From Fluviicola chungangensis (GTDB lineage Bacteria > Bacteroidota > Bacteroidia > Flavobacteriales_D > Crocinitomicaceae): DNA of 64,000 nt. A program made the translations under genes and the position numbers. The stretch's first letter is position 1, and each line of letters starts with the position of its first letter. Location: the NCBI RefSeq assembly GCF_007558725.1, contig NZ_VLPL01000006.1, positions 186,001-250,000 of the forward strand. The letters run 5' to 3'. The notes under the pieces are model-generated. The model had not been told where the DNA came from. It made no database searches and saw only the letters and a program-made list of their open reading frames with translations. Below are positions 17,079 through 25,438 of this stretch, in pieces.

Positions 17079-17765
17079 ATGAAAGCAGAAATTAAAGCAG
17101 TTATTGATGCGATGAGTAAGCGTTTTACTTCGCATCCTTGGCATGGGATTGAGATTGGTGAAAAGCAACCGGCAATCGTAAATGCCTTTATCGAAATCAT
17201 CCCGGCAGATTCAATCAAATACGAGATTCACAAGCCGTCGGGTTATATTATGGTCGACAGACCTCAAAAATTATCGAACCACATGCCTTGTTTGTACGGA
17301 TTTGTTCCGCAAACTTATTGCGATAAGGAAGTAGCTGCATTTTCTAATGAAAAAACCGGAAGAACGGATATCGTGGGAGATGGTGATCCATTGGATATTT
17401 GTGTGCTTTCCGAGCGTTCTTTCAATCACGGGAACATCTTGTGTGATGCAAAAGTCATCGGAGGTTTCCGCATGCTGGATGGCGGGGAAGCTGATGATAA
17501 GATCATTGCTGTTTTGAAAGGCGACCAAGCGTATGGAGCAATCGAAGACATTTCGGAAATGCCGAAAATGGTGATTGACCGAGTGCGTCATTTCTTCCTG
17601 ACCTACAAAGATTTGGACGGAGGTGCTAAAAATGTAGAGATCACGCATGTTTACGGCAAAGAAGAAGCATTCGAGGTCATCAAAAGATCGCATAACGATT
17701 ACAACAATAAATTTGGGAATGCAGATGCAAATCTTGCTTCCGCTTTAGAGAAACTGTTGGGTTAA
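17079..17765 (+). CDS. ppa: Soluble inorganic pyrophosphatase (family I)
   Basis: A 228-residue cytosolic enzyme that hydrolyses pyrophosphate with Mg2+. The signature DGDPLDICVLSE carries the metal-binding aspartates; YEIHKPSGYIMVDRP and YGFVPQTYCD give substrate-binding Lys, Arg and Tyr, and FFLTYKDLDGG lies near the active site. Starting at 17079 fits the family; the reading from 17025 starts at TTG, would add a hydrophobic stretch with no homology and runs through the promoter. Longer than E. coli Ppa, as is usual for this Bacteroidota subtype. Confidence 0.95.
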   Translation: MKAEIKAVIDAMSKRFTSHPWHGIEIGEKQPAIVNAFIEIIPADSIKYEIHKPSGYIMVDRPQKLSNHMPCLYGFVPQTYCDKEVAAFSNEKTGRTDIVGDGDPLDICVLSERSFNHGNILCDAKVIGGFRMLDGGEADDKIIAVLKGDQAYGAIEDISEMPKMVIDRVRHFFLTYKDLDGGAKNVEITHVYGKEEAFEVIKRSHNDYNNKFGNADANLASALEKLLG

Positions 17766-17805
17766 AAACTCACTTTTTTATCAAACACTTTTAAAATAAC
17801 AGTCT

Positions 17806-18648
17806 ATGAAACAGGTTTTTACAACTGTACTTTTAGCAATTGGCTTTAGTACTTTATCAATGGCTCAATTAGCACCTCAACCGAGCCCCATGTGCAAAAT
17901 GGAGCAAACTGTAGGACTTACAAACCTAAGCATTGAATATTCCCGTCCAAGTAAGAAAAACCGGGTGATCTTCGGTGATGTTGTTCCATTCGGAGAAGTT
18001 TGGAGAACCGGTGCAAACGAAAACACGAAGTTCACAAACTCAGACGCCGTTATCTTTGGAAAAGATACACTGAAGCCTGGTACGTATGCCATTTACACAA
18101 AACCGACAAAAGAATCCTGGGATTTGATTTTCTATACGGACGCAACAAACTGGGGAACACCTGAAAGTTGGGATGACAAGAAAGTGGCATTAAAAGTCTC
18201 CGCAAAACCTGTTGTATCAAAAGATGTGTTAGAAACATTTACCATTTCAATAGACGGGTTGCAATCTGTAAACGGCGGTACTTTAACATTGAAATGGGAT
18301 CAAACAGCAGTTTCTTTCCCGTTTACAGTTCCGACAGATGCGAAAGTAATGGCTAACATCAACAAAACGATGGCAGGACCTTCTGCAAATGATTATTTCG
18401 GTGCTGCAAATTATTACCTGGAGAACAAGAAAGATTTGAAACAAGCATTGGAATGGGCAACAAAAGCTTCTGATATGAACCCGGAGGCTTTCTGGATCCT
18501 GCGCACCAAATCATTGATCCAGGCAGAATTGGGAGACAAAAAAGGTGCTATTGAATCTGCGAAAAAAGGATTGGCTTTGTCCGAAAAAACGAAATACGAC
18601 AACTATACCAAAATGTTTACTGATTCGTTGAAAGAATGGGGTAAATAA
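17806..18648 (+). CDS. DUF2911 exported protein with TPR-like tail
   Basis: A 280-residue protein with a 20-residue signal peptide (ending SMAQL). The DUF2911 domain (about 25-180) has the diagnostic IEYSRPSKKNRVIFGDVVPF, then GEVWRTGANENTKFT, and LKPGTYAIYTKPTKESWDLIFYTD (shortened here to key words). The C-terminal 90 residues form two TPR-like helical repeats (KDLKQALEWATKASDMNPEA, GDKKGAIESAKKGLAL). A paralogue is at 37054-37905. Periplasmic or outer-membrane-associated; function unknown in the family. A terminator follows. Confidence 0.85.
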   Translation: MKQVFTTVLLAIGFSTLSMAQLAPQPSPMCKMEQTVGLTNLSIEYSRPSKKNRVIFGDVVPFGEVWRTGANENTKFTNSDAVIFGKDTLKPGTYAIYTKPTKESWDLIFYTDATNWGTPESWDDKKVALKVSAKPVVSKDVLETFTISIDGLQSVNGGTLTLKWDQTAVSFPFTVPTDAKVMANINKTMAGPSANDYFGAANYYLENKKDLKQALEWATKASDMNPEAFWILRTKSLIQAELGDKKGAIESAKKGLALSEKTKYDNYTKMFTDSLKEWGK

Positions 18649-18669
18649 GTCAAAAAAATGTTGGAAAAG

Positions 18670-18699
18670 GCGGATCTGCGGGAGTGGATTCGCTTTTTT
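18670..18699 (+). terminator. Terminator after the first DUF2911 gene
   Basis: GCGGATC (18670-18676) pairs with GATTCGC (18687-18693) with one G-T wobble, then TTTTTT. Confidence 0.6.
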
Positions 18700-18996
18700 G
18701 TGATTTAGCAAGTTAGTAAACTTACTTACAACATACCATCAACATCCTGAAAAAATCAATTATGCTTAAAACCGTTAGTATGTTAGCAAACATGCTAACA
18801 AAAGAAATTAACCGTATTCGACAAAATAGTTCTCATAACCGAACGAACAGATTTGCAACAAATTACTCAATAACTCGCCAGGGTTGCTAGATCATATATA
18901 CCTTCTGTAACATTTTACATGAAATTACTTCTAATACAAAACAGGCACTCTTCTTGTAAAGAGGAAATAATTGTATTTTAGACTCTGCAATCGGAT
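18700..18996. other. Gene-free region with a perfect dyad
   Basis: This 297-base spacer (348 with the terminator) holds TGTTAGC-AAACAT-GCTAACA (18781-18800), a perfect 7-bp-arm inverted repeat, plus a weaker AGTAA/TTACT dyad near 18714. No coding potential was seen. The dyad lies about 200 bases before the VWA gene and is a candidate operator. Confidence 0.4.
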
Positions 18997-20421
18997 ATGA
19001 GAATTTTAGCAATTGTTTACGTCGTATTATCTTGTGGATTTCTTCACGGCCAGCAATCCAATTCGGAAGATTACCTGGATTACGGGGCTATTGATAAACA
19101 ATCCAAACGCTACATTGATCTGAACATCGGAAATCCGGGCGACGATAAAGTATATATATTGCGGGTTGAGCACAGTCCGGAAGTAACTTATCGCTTGACT
19201 TCTGATCTGATTCAACCGCTTTCAACCGTTCAGCTTCGCATTCAGGTAAACCCTTCGCAAAAAGGGGATTTCAACTATGTCTTGAAATTGTATATGAGTG
19301 ATCAGGTAAACCCGGTGATTTATCGTTTGACAGGAACGGTTACGGAAGAACTCCCAGATGATAATTATCTGACTAAATGCCCCGATTTTAATGCAATTCC
19401 TGCAGGACCGAACTCTCCCAGTGAATTAACTATTATCACGATCAATAAAGCCACAAAAGAGCCTCTTTCAAAATCTACTGTAAGTATTATTCACAACGGA
19501 CAGCCAAGCGGAACATGGATCACCGGAAGATTGGGAAAATTTTCAGAAAAATTGCCTCCCGGATTCTTTTATTTCGTAGTAAGCAAGGAAGGTTATCTGA
19601 CCAAAGAAGCGGGAATTTATGTCGGACCGGAGATTTCTGAAATCACCATCCCTCTATCCCAAAATCCAGCTTATGATCCACCGGTCCCAACCAAGGAACC
19701 AATTCCCGAACCACAAGAGATCGCACAACAACTGCCTCCAAAGGAAGCACAGGAAAAGCTAAACGAACAGATGACCAATGAAAGTATTGACACTACGACC
19801 CAAAAGGTCATGCCGGAATTGGTTGCTATTCCTGCAGAAAACTTTGATCCATCGTATTTCAAGGATGTCAATGTGGTTTTCGTTCTGGATATTTCAAGCT
19901 CCATGAAAATGGGTGAAAAAATGGACCTGATGAAATATTCGCTGAATCAATTGGTCAGTAAATTGCGACCTCAGGATAAAATGGGATTAGTGACTTATGC
20001 CAATTCTGCCGAAGTCTTCCAGTCTTCCACTTCCGGAGATCACAAGGAAGAATTACAGAAATCTATTTCAAACCTGAAACCTATTGGGATGACCGCCGGA
20101 GGAAAAGGAATCAAACTGGGATACAAAGAAGTGATGAAAAGCTACGATCCGAACAAAGCCAATATGGTGATCATTATTACGGACGGTGCTTTCAATAAGG
20201 ATTCGGAAGATTATCAGAAAACTGTTCAGAAATATGCAAAAGACGGCATTGTATTCTCGGTCGTAGGAATTCAAACCCGAGAAAAGGACGCGCATTTAAT
20301 GGAAGAAGCAGCACATTTTGGTAACGGACGGTTTGTTCCGATCCAGAAACTGGCTGACGCTCATTCCAACCTGACGCAGGAAATACGGATTGCATCGTTT
20401 AAGGGTGCCAAAAAGAATTGA
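18997..20421 (+). CDS. Secreted von Willebrand factor A-domain protein
   Basis: A 474-residue protein with an 18-residue signal peptide (CGFLHGQQ). Domains in order: an Ig-like module similar to DUF1573/choice-of-anchor folds (about 30-120), a carboxypeptidase-regulatory/PEGA-like beta domain (about 145-225), a Pro/Glu-rich linker (about 225-285), and a VWA domain (about 290-465) with the MIDAS motif FVLDISSSMKMGEK and later TAGGKGIKLGYK and IIITDGAFNK. VWA domains bind a divalent metal and mediate protein contacts. Localisation in the periplasm or on the surface; partner unknown. The stop codon TGA is part of the repeat arm at 20416-20425. Confidence 0.85.
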   Translation: MRILAIVYVVLSCGFLHGQQSNSEDYLDYGAIDKQSKRYIDLNIGNPGDDKVYILRVEHSPEVTYRLTSDLIQPLSTVQLRIQVNPSQKGDFNYVLKLYMSDQVNPVIYRLTGTVTEELPDDNYLTKCPDFNAIPAGPNSPSELTIITINKATKEPLSKSTVSIIHNGQPSGTWITGRLGKFSEKLPPGFFYFVVSKEGYLTKEAGIYVGPEISEITIPLSQNPAYDPPVPTKEPIPEPQEIAQQLPPKEAQEKLNEQMTNESIDTTTQKVMPELVAIPAENFDPSYFKDVNVVFVLDISSSMKMGEKMDLMKYSLNQLVSKLRPQDKMGLVTYANSAEVFQSSTSGDHKEELQKSISNLKPIGMTAGGKGIKLGYKEVMKSYDPNKANMVIIITDGAFNKDSEDYQKTVQKYAKDGIVFSVVGIQTREKDAHLMEEAAHFGNGRFVPIQKLADAHSNLTQEIRIASFKGAKKN

Positions 20422-20513
20422 AAAGTGAGAATTTAAAATTGAAAAGAGGGACTCGTCAACTCACAATCATAAAAAGTAAATACTTTTCAATTCTCCATTC
20501 CACATTTTCAATT
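20416..20513. repeat. Intergenic inverted repeat, AATTGAAAA family
   Basis: AATTGAAAAG occurs at 20416-20425 and 20437-20446, facing CTTTTCAATT (20483-20492) and CATTTTCAATT (20503-20513). The first arm contains the stop codon of the VWA gene (AAT TGA), exactly as at the end of the histidine kinase gene. Confidence 0.7.
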
Positions 20514-20529
20514 AGTTCGATTCTATTTT

Positions 20530-20537
20530 TAGATTTG
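20530..20537 (+). promoter_or_regulatory. -7 element of the 20561 gene
   Basis: TAGATTTG, perfect consensus, 23 bases before the ATG. Confidence 0.55.
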
Positions 20538-20560
20538 TACCGGTTTTTAAATAAACACGA

Positions 20561-21736
20561 ATGAAGTTCTCCTTCCTAAGGAAAAAGTGGTTCAAAATAC
20601 CTTATACCATCCTGCTTTACGGGTTCGCTGCTTATGGTTTTATTCTTACGGCAACTTATTTTGCAGTCAAGTTCAACTGGACAAATGAAAGTGGTTCTGT
20701 GGATGAGAACAACCGCTATTTTGCAGAAATGCACAACAAATACGATCAGTCGTTCAAAGTGGACTCGGTTTCCATGATCAAACACCGTTTTGAAGTCCTG
20801 AACCGTATCATGCTCGTGAACGAGTTTTATCCTAAAAACGCAAACTATATCCTATCCGTTTACAATGAAAACAAGGACGAAAAATTGGCTCTGCGGATGC
20901 TGGATGCGGTAGATCTTCAACTGAAAAAGAACAAGGCATACCGCAAAGCCTGGTCTAAATGGAAATACAAGAACGAAAACACCTCTCAAAAAAGCACCGG
21001 ATTAAGCGTTTTTGAATGGATGAATATCGCCGAATGGCAAGATTTTAAACAGGCTGTAACCAAGGACAAGAAATACATTGACTCGGTATATCATGTAACC
21101 GGAGTTGAACCCAGATTAATCGTTGCATGTTTGGTTGGTGAACAGATCCGTTTATTTAATTCCAGCCGGGAATCTTATAAACGGTATATCGGTCCACTGA
21201 AAGTTTTGGCGCTGGAAAACCATCTTTCTTATGGCGTTACTGGCATCAAAAATGGAACGGCCCTAACCATTGAACGTTACCTGTCAGAAAAAGACAGTGA
21301 ATTTTATCCAGGAGAAAAATACGAAGCCCTTTTGGATTTTGATTCTACAGCCAATTATACCACAAAAGCCAATGATACACTGGATATGCGTTTACAACGC
21401 CTGGTGCAATGGGAAAATCACTATTATTCGTATTTGTATACAGCATTGTTCTTAAGAGAAATCAAAACTCAATGGGAAAAAGCCGGCTACCCGATTGATG
21501 ATCGTCCGGAAATCCTCGCCTCCTTATTCAACCTTGGCTTCCAGCGCTCGGTTCCTAAACCCAATCCTGCAGTTGGCGGTTCGGTTTACAAAATCAAGAA
21601 TACAGATTACACCTTTGGATCTGTGGCTTATGAGTTCTTTTACAGCGGTGAGCTGGCAGATGTTTTTCCTTATAAAAAGCTTAGCTTTGATGAGCCCCGA
21701 ACTGTTATTAAACGACCAGATCCCAAAGAAGACTAA
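20561..21736 (+). CDS. Membrane-anchored protein, unknown, possibly lysozyme-like
   Basis: A 391-residue protein with one N-terminal membrane helix (about 13-36, IPYTILLYGFAAYGFILTAT) and a soluble, charged remainder outside the cytoplasm. I do not recognise the family. The segment VTGVEPRLIVACLVGEQIRL, followed by SYGVTGIKNGTALTIERYLS, resembles the way lytic transglycosylases place a catalytic Glu after a hydrophobic helix and then a conserved GV(M)Q-like turn; Glu in VGEQ would be the candidate. This is a weak analogy only. The C-terminus (about 310-375) has ILASLFNLGFQRS, another motif seen in lysozyme-like folds. The NTF2-like gene follows after 45 bases. Confidence 0.5.
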   Translation: MKFSFLRKKWFKIPYTILLYGFAAYGFILTATYFAVKFNWTNESGSVDENNRYFAEMHNKYDQSFKVDSVSMIKHRFEVLNRIMLVNEFYPKNANYILSVYNENKDEKLALRMLDAVDLQLKKNKAYRKAWSKWKYKNENTSQKSTGLSVFEWMNIAEWQDFKQAVTKDKKYIDSVYHVTGVEPRLIVACLVGEQIRLFNSSRESYKRYIGPLKVLALENHLSYGVTGIKNGTALTIERYLSEKDSEFYPGEKYEALLDFDSTANYTTKANDTLDMRLQRLVQWENHYYSYLYTALFLREIKTQWEKAGYPIDDRPEILASLFNLGFQRSVPKPNPAVGGSVYKIKNTDYTFGSVAYEFFYSGELADVFPYKKLSFDEPRTVIKRPDPKED

Positions 21737-21781
21737 CTGGATTTGAGCATTTTCTTGCATATTCGGTTAAAACCCAGCGAT

Positions 21782-22219
21782 ATGAAACGATTTATTTTTC
21801 TCCTCGTATTCCTCCCCTTTTATGCCCAGTCTCAAAACCAAGAAAAAGAAGTCCGGGATGTCATTGACCACTTATTCAAAGGCATGTCAACAGGAGACAG
21901 TGCTGTAGTGCGTAAATTATTTTTACCTAATGCCACGTTGAACACCTGTTTTTTAACGACACAAGGAGAAGCAAAGTTACACCGGGACTCCATCGCTGCT
22001 TTTCTGAATTCGATTGGTACGCCGCATAAACAAGTTTGGGACGAACGGATTCTTTCCTGTGAAATTAAAATCGATGGAAACCTGGCGGCAGTTTGGACCG
22101 ATTATGCATTTTACGTCGACAACATTTATTCACACGAAGGAGTCAATGCGTTTCAATTGGTAAAAACTGACGGTGAGTGGAAAATCCTCATCATTACAGA
22201 TACCAGGAGAAAGAAATAA
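21782..22219 (+). CDS. Exported NTF2/SnoaL-like protein
   Basis: A 145-residue protein starting at the ATG at 21782 with an 18-residue signal peptide (FLPFYAQSQ). The body is a single NTF2-like fold of the DUF4440/SnoaL type: an N-terminal helix pair (VRDVIDHLFKGMSTGDSAVV), LFLPNATLNT, and strands AAVWTDYAFYVD and GVNAFQLVKTDGEWKILII. Members bind small ligands or are non-enzymatic; no catalytic residue is obvious. It lies 45 bases after the membrane-anchored unknown and may share its promoter. Confidence 0.75.
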   Translation: MKRFIFLLVFLPFYAQSQNQEKEVRDVIDHLFKGMSTGDSAVVRKLFLPNATLNTCFLTTQGEAKLHRDSIAAFLNSIGTPHKQVWDERILSCEIKIDGNLAAVWTDYAFYVDNIYSHEGVNAFQLVKTDGEWKILIITDTRRKK

Positions 22220-22383
22220 GTACACCAGGAAACGATTCTTAAAACATCGCGTAAAAACCGGTTGTTCTGCATTTTAGCCATCCAATAACCGGTATATTGG
22301 GAAAAACAGCCCGGTTTAACGTATTTCTAGCTAAAAAAGGGCATCTTTGTTACTCTTTAGTCATTCACTCAAAATCTGTCCTT

Positions 22384-23334
22384 ATGATTCGCGTATTTTA
22401 TACACACGAAAATGAGCTGGTTTGGGAAAAATATCCTGAAAAAGCAGTACTCGACCCCAATAGAAATTATTTATGGATCGATTTGCTGCATGCAAGTCAG
22501 GAGGAAAAAGACCAGGTGTGCAAATTCTTCAAAGTGAAATTGCCCACCTACAAAGAAGCGGTCGAAATTGAAAGCAGTTCACGTTATTCGGAGGACAGCG
22601 CATCGATCAAAGCGAACAGCGGTTTTCTAAAAGATGGCGATGCACCCAAAATCCACCAGGTTTCCTTCCTGCTGAAAGGAAATGTCTTATTCACTGTTCG
22701 TAATGTAGAATTACAATCTTTTGCAGAAGTGGTTAAAAAGATCAAGGTTGCCAGGCAAGATTTCATTCGCTCGGGATCCCAGATCTGGGTCTTGCTATTG
22801 GAAACTCGGATTGACCTGGATGCGGATTACATTGAAAGCCTGACCCGCATTACCAACATCATCAGCCGGAAGGTGCAAAGTTTATCCGACCCGGAAGAAA
22901 AGACCTTGCGTAAGATCGCCGAATTGCAGGAAAACACCATTTTAATCCGGGAAAGCATCACTGACAAACAGCGCTTAATTTCTGCTTTAACGCGTTCTCC
23001 TTTTATCGATCAGGAAACAGGGGAACGGTTGCGTGTTATCATGAAAGACATCACCTCGCTGCTGCAGCATACACAATTCAGTTTTGAACGCCTGGAATAC
23101 CTTCAGGATACCCTGATGGGTTTAGTGAATATCGAACAGAATAAGATTATCAAAATCTTTACGGTGGTTTCGGTGATCTTCATGCCTCCTACACTCATTG
23201 CAAGTATTTATGGAATGAACTTCAGGGTTATGCCCGAATTGAACTTTTCATACGGTTACCCGATAGCGGTTGTATTGATGATCAGTTCTTCAGCTTTGAC
23301 CTTGCTTTATTTTAAGCGAAAGAAGTGGTTATGA
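22384..23334 (+). CDS. corA: CorA-family divalent cation transporter
   Basis: A 316-residue inner-membrane channel for Mg2+ (or Co2+/Ni2+). A large cytoplasmic N-terminal domain (1-250) with the long helix DYIESLTRITNIISRK is followed by two membrane helices; the first ends with the selectivity motif YGMNF, and the protein ends in a basic tail (KRKKWL). The ATG at 22384 is preferred to the in-frame TTG at 22297 because MIRVFYTHENELVW is a normal family start. No Mg2+ riboswitch was recognised in the 164 bases upstream, which contain an ACCGGTT/AACCGGT inverted repeat (22257-22293). Confidence 0.9.
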   Translation: MIRVFYTHENELVWEKYPEKAVLDPNRNYLWIDLLHASQEEKDQVCKFFKVKLPTYKEAVEIESSSRYSEDSASIKANSGFLKDGDAPKIHQVSFLLKGNVLFTVRNVELQSFAEVVKKIKVARQDFIRSGSQIWVLLLETRIDLDADYIESLTRITNIISRKVQSLSDPEEKTLRKIAELQENTILIRESITDKQRLISALTRSPFIDQETGERLRVIMKDITSLLQHTQFSFERLEYLQDTLMGLVNIEQNKIIKIFTVVSVIFMPPTLIASIYGMNFRVMPELNFSYGYPIAVVLMISSSALTLLYFKRKKWL

Positions 23335-23378
23335 AGCCGTTTGTGTCACTTCGCGTTTCCACCATGTGTTCTCGATAC

Positions 23379-23400
23379 ATCCCGATTAAAATGTCGGGAT
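23379..23400. repeat. Small palindrome downstream of corA
   Basis: ATCCCGA and TCGGGAT with an eight-base spacer. It is of the CCCGAT type of short intergenic palindromes; weaker relatives lie near 11853 and 25992. Confidence 0.45.
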
Positions 23401-23441
23401 ACTCGAACCAACCAGGTGGAGTATCAGGAAGCTCAAACAGT

Positions 23442-23480
23442 TAAAAAAGAAAAGTCCCACTCGTGGTAGGACTTTCCAAA
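23442..23480. terminator. Bidirectional terminator between corA and the YceI genes
   Basis: AAAGTCC (23451-23457) pairs with GGACTTT (23469-23475), with CAC/GTG inside. An A-run precedes it (T-run for the minus strand), serving the convergent YceI gene; the plus-strand side is weaker. Confidence 0.55.
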
Positions 23481-24011
23481 CTATTTTGTTACCGGAATCG
23501 CAATGTTGATCTTAATGGTATTTCCAACATCACCACCTGCTTTTCCTACATTGTAGGTTGAGCGATCAATAGAGAACGAAGAACTGATTTTTCCCTTGCT
23601 GCCGGATTTCGTAAAGGTGAACGGAATGCTGATTTCCTTGGTTACATCTTTCACCGTTAATTTTCCTTTTGCGATATACCCCTTCTCTTTCTTCTCAATT
23701 GAAGAAGAAGTGAATTTGATATTCGGATATTTATCGGCATTGAACCATTCATCACCCAAAGCATGCTTGTTTTGCAAACCATTTCCGGTGTTGATCGAAT
23801 TCACATCAATCGTAAACACAAGTTTGGATTCGGACAACTTTGCTTCGTCAAAATTCACAGTCCCGCTAAGTGTTTTAAAAATCCCGTTCACTCCCTTTGC
23901 AGAGAAATCAACGCTGTAATCTTTCCCGATCTTCCACGTTTTTACTTGTGTGAATGAAAATACTCCCCCAATCAGGAGGAGTAAAGCCATCAAAGAAATA
24001 CTTCTTTTCAT
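23481..24011 (-). CDS. YceI-family periplasmic protein (second of a pair)
   Basis: A 176-residue protein with a signal peptide (about 1-20). YceI lipocalin-like fold: TWKIGKDYSVDFSAKGV, FTIDVNSINTGNGLQNKHA, GDEWFNADKYPNIKFTS and GKLTVKDVTKEISIPFTF. The fold binds polyprenyl or fatty-acid-like ligands in structurally studied members. It starts two bases after the stop of another YceI gene and is cotranscribed with it. The two proteins share the layout but are clearly diverged, so the pair is an old duplication. Confidence 0.88.
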   Translation of the reverse strand: MKRSISLMALLLLIGGVFSFTQVKTWKIGKDYSVDFSAKGVNGIFKTLSGTVNFDEAKLSESKLVFTIDVNSINTGNGLQNKHALGDEWFNADKYPNIKFTSSSIEKKEKGYIAKGKLTVKDVTKEISIPFTFTKSGSKGKISSSFSIDRSTYNVGKAGGDVGNTIKINIAIPVTK

Positions 24012-24013
24012 GA

Positions 24014-24598
24014 TTATTCTTTAACCAATTCCAAGTCAGCAGTCACATTTACATCGTTGCTCAAACCCGGATTTTCACCCCCAACTTTGAAGTCCAATCT
24101 GTTAATAGTTCCTGTCATCTTGAAACCACTTACTTCTTTTTTGTTCATCGGATGCGTCATTGTACCGTTGTGAACTGCAGTCATTGTTACTTCTTTCGTT
24201 ACACCGTGCAATGTTAAATCACCCACTACTTTATATTCGTTCTTAGACTTTGGAACTTTTGTAAATGATTTGCTTACGAACGTGAATGTAGGATATTTCT
24301 CAGCATCGAAGAAATCCGCACCTTTTAAATGGTTATCACGCATTTCGTTTGCTGTGTTGATACTGTTAATTTCACCTGTTAATTCTACTTTTGCATCGGA
24401 AAAATCTTCTTTCGTAGCAGTTATTTTTACTTCGTAGTTTGAGAAGCTTCCGTTGAAATCAGAAATTCCCATGTGTTTTACTGTAAACCCAAGTCTTGAG
24501 TGAACTCCGTCTAAAGACCAGATTGAAGATGTTGCCACTGTGAAAGATAGTGCTAAACCAGCGAAAGCTGCTGCTAAAATAGTTACTGGACGTTTCAT
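24014..24598 (-). CDS. YceI-family periplasmic protein (first of a pair)
   Basis: A 194-residue protein with a signal peptide of about 22 residues. Family motifs: WSLDGVHSRLGFTVKHMGIS, FNGSFSNYEVKI, INTANEMRDNHLKGADFFDA, EKYPTFTFVS and GDLTLHGVTKEVTM. This is closer to the canonical YceI sequence (xSxVxFxVKHxG...) than its neighbour. It probably binds an isoprenoid or amphiphilic ligand in the periplasm. Its leader is a run of AAAC/AAAT repeats, typical for strongly translated Bacteroidota genes. Confidence 0.9.
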   Translation of the reverse strand: MKRPVTILAAAFAGLALSFTVATSSIWSLDGVHSRLGFTVKHMGISDFNGSFSNYEVKITATKEDFSDAKVELTGEINSINTANEMRDNHLKGADFFDAEKYPTFTFVSKSFTKVPKSKNEYKVVGDLTLHGVTKEVTMTAVHNGTMTHPMNKKEVSGFKMTGTINRLDFKVGGENPGLSNDVNVTADLELVKE

Positions 24599-24694
24599 GT
24601 TTGTTTGTTTTTGTTTATTTATTTGTTTATTAAATTTTCATTATCTGCTACCGCGGATATCTTTTTCGAAAGCAGTGCTTTCTCTTATTTGTTA

Positions 24695-25099
24695 TTAATT
24701 ACGTGATTCGTGTTTCCAAAAAAATGGAACCAGAGCTAAAAAGCTCAGTGCAGGAAAGAAATGCATTGGAATCGCCAAGCCGGGAAATGCTTCAGGTCCG
24801 TCCATTGTCAATGGAAGTTTGAAATCCAACACACCGATAATACTTGCAAAACTTAAGATACAATACAGGATATTTAAGATCGGAATCAAAAGCGGTCTTT
24901 TAAGCCGGGAAGCTATCACATACCCTAAGCCCATCAACAAACACCCGACGATGCAAGCGATAAATATTCCTGTCGGATTCAAAACCGAACTGAAATCGGT
25001 ATAAAATGCCTCATTATAGATTGCATTGTACAAGGTTCCTACTCCTCCGGCTACTATTCCGCTGGTTACTCCCAGCAACAATCCTTTCTTTAAGTTCAT
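24695..25099 (-). CDS. DUF4199-like small membrane protein
   Basis: A 134-residue protein with four membrane segments (LLLGVTSGIVAGGVGTLYNA, FIACIVGCLLMGLGYVIAS, PLLIPILNILYCILSFASII, FFPALSFLALVPFF). The ATG at 25099 is preferred because a perfect -7 element lies just upstream (25117-25124) and the longer frame to 25309 runs through a gene relic. The arrangement resembles DUF4199-type proteins of Bacteroidota, but the match is not certain. Function unknown. Confidence 0.65.
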   Translation of the reverse strand: MNLKKGLLLGVTSGIVAGGVGTLYNAIYNEAFYTDFSSVLNPTGIFIACIVGCLLMGLGYVIASRLKRPLLIPILNILYCILSFASIIGVLDFKLPLTMDGPEAFPGLAIPMHFFPALSFLALVPFFWKHESRN

Positions 25100-25116
25100 A
25101 TCTTTTTTTAAAAATA

Positions 25117-25124
25117 CAAACCTA
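25117..25124 (-). promoter_or_regulatory. -7 element of the 24695-25099 gene
   Basis: TAGGTTTG on the minus strand, 17 bases before the ATG at 25099, with an A-rich leader. Confidence 0.6.
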
Positions 25125-25253
25125 GGTAAATATTTCCATTGTAACCAAATTAATTTCTTTTTTATATCAGTATCCTTATGGAAACTAGCTGAATTTAGGG
25201 AAGTTAACGAGGGTTTGAACCATTTTTTTAATGAATATTTAACATTTATTCGA

Positions 25254-25437
25254 TTATTTAACCCAATACTTTTGTAAAACCCCGGAAGTTGATAAAGGTG
25301 CCCATGCACTAATCACTTGGTGGTTTGCATCCAGAACAAGGTATCGGGGAATGTAAATCAACTCGAAAGCTTCCAATCGCCCAAAAGTCAATAACGGTGA
25401 TCTTTCCTTTAAAATAGGACAACTTTACCGGATCTCT
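25254..25437 (-). pseudogene. Relic of a thioredoxin/TlpA-like gene with internal deletion
   Basis: Reading the minus strand directly after the ogt stop, one frame gives RDPVKLSYFKGKITVIDFWA, the classic first half of a TlpA-type thioredoxin fold (normally followed by SWCGPC). The next bases, in another frame, give FELIYIPRYLVLDANHQVIS and then AWAPLSTSGVLQKYWVK with a stop, which is the usual cis-proline half (the IPRY motif) and C-terminal helix. The CxxC active site and about 60 residues between are missing and the frames differ. This is a decayed gene, not a functional one. Confidence 0.75.
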
Positions 25438-25438
25438 G

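Noticed and set aside
22220-22383. Magnesium riboswitch before corA
   Set aside because: Only one simple inverted repeat (22257-22293) is present; the conserved M-box core is not recognisable.
25100-25309. N-terminal extension of the small membrane protein gene
   Set aside because: The extension overlaps the thioredoxin relic and runs through a perfect -7 element; the ATG at 25099 is better.
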